Shown here: positions 63,698 through 64,000 of the stretch, one piece after another | How positions within the stretch are numbered: position 1 is the stretch's first letter | Layout: every line of letters starts with the position of its first letter | Assembly: GCA_973895155.1 (NCBI GenBank) | Contig: OZ316893.1 | Location: 6,634,001-6,698,000, forward strand | DNA length: 64,000 nucleotides | Direction of reading: 5' to 3' | DNA from: Marsupella aquatica | Taxonomy: Eukaryota > Marchantiophyta | Notes under the pieces: model-generated | What the model was told of the DNA's origin: nothing | What the model saw: only the letters and a program-made list of their open reading frames with translations | Databases searched by the model: none | Translations under genes and position numbers: made by a program

Positions 63698-64000
63698 TGA
63701 TCAGGAGTATCAAAATGAGGTAAAGTGCACACGGAAGTACGTGAAGAGAATACACGTGAGGAACTCAATGCTGTGAGAATTGGAGACAGAAAATAGTAAA
63801 CATCGAGTCCATGAGTTCCAGTGAATAAGCTTCGAATCCTCTATTGAATATTGAACTCTGAGTACCCCAAGAATCAAACCAGACATAAGTACTTCAACCA
63901 AGAGCATTACTCGCCCGGGGAGAAAAGCTAGTTTGAATTCTTAACAGGATAAACATGAGGATCGAGCATCCACTAGACAGGAGCGGGGAGAGCAGAGCAC
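63698..64000 (-). repeat. Copia-2 5' LTR (partial, cut by window end)
   Basis: 303 bp identical to the start of 58901-59343 except two transitions. Confidence 0.95.

Larger units (their letters stand above)
58901..64000 (-). mobile_element. Young Ty1/copia LTR retrotransposon (Copia-2), runs off window
   Basis: Minus-strand element with 3' LTR 58901-59343 (443 bp, TG...CA) and the inner 303 bp of the 5' LTR from 63698. The visible LTR parts differ at only 2 positions (58919/63716 region C/T and the CCCCG/CCCCA site), so the insertion is recent. The whole gag-pol is open. It sits in an intron of the UGT gene. From the 3' LTR length, the 5' LTR should end near 64140. Confidence 0.95.

Noticed and set aside
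63624-63755. Extra 44 N-terminal residues of the Copia-2 frame.
   Set aside because: They would be translated from the leader and LTR. The downstream ATG at 63623 starts a normal gag N terminus.

Overview
The window looks like nuclear DNA of a land plant. It has multi-exon genes with GT-AG (and one GC-AG) introns, plant-type families, Ty1/copia retrotransposons and tRNA-derived SINE-like repeats. I cannot name the species. The intact CCaMK gene points to a lineage that kept the symbiotic calcium-decoding pathway. Low gene density and copia load would fit a bryophyte, lycophyte or fern as well as other plants, so the group is inference only.

Layout. 191-7831 is a complete but dead copia element (minus strand) with matching target-site duplication AGTAG, 344-bp LTRs and one reading frame broken by eight stop codons. 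7841-25398 is almost gene-free: satellite-like arrays, SINE-like copies, a small MITE, a decayed solo LTR, and one possible BRCT-domain ORF. 25399-26555 (+) is a two-exon PCBER/isoflavone-reductase-like gene followed by a degenerate minisatellite. 28239-32720 (-) is an eight-exon CCaMK gene with kinase, calmodulin-binding segment and three EF hands. 36173-43248 (-) is a 16-exon gene whose exons join in one frame to 731 codons; I do not recognise the family. 48531-52074 (+) is a nine-exon uridine nucleosidase (URH1-like). 52.1-57.3 kb is repeat-rich: a fold-back element, two tandem MITE copies and an AT-rich array. 57336-58750 (-) is the 3' part of a UDP-glycosyltransferase. Its upstream intron is invaded by a very young, apparently intact copia element (58901 to beyond the window end).

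The genes do not form a pathway or cluster. The most notable items are the intact symbiosis kinase, the unrecognised 16-exon gene, the contrast between an old G-to-A-decayed copia and a young copia with a Drosophila-copia-like internal tRNA primer site, and several uncatalogued repeat families. Exon models were built by hand from splice sites and frame continuity, without alignment tools or transcripts.
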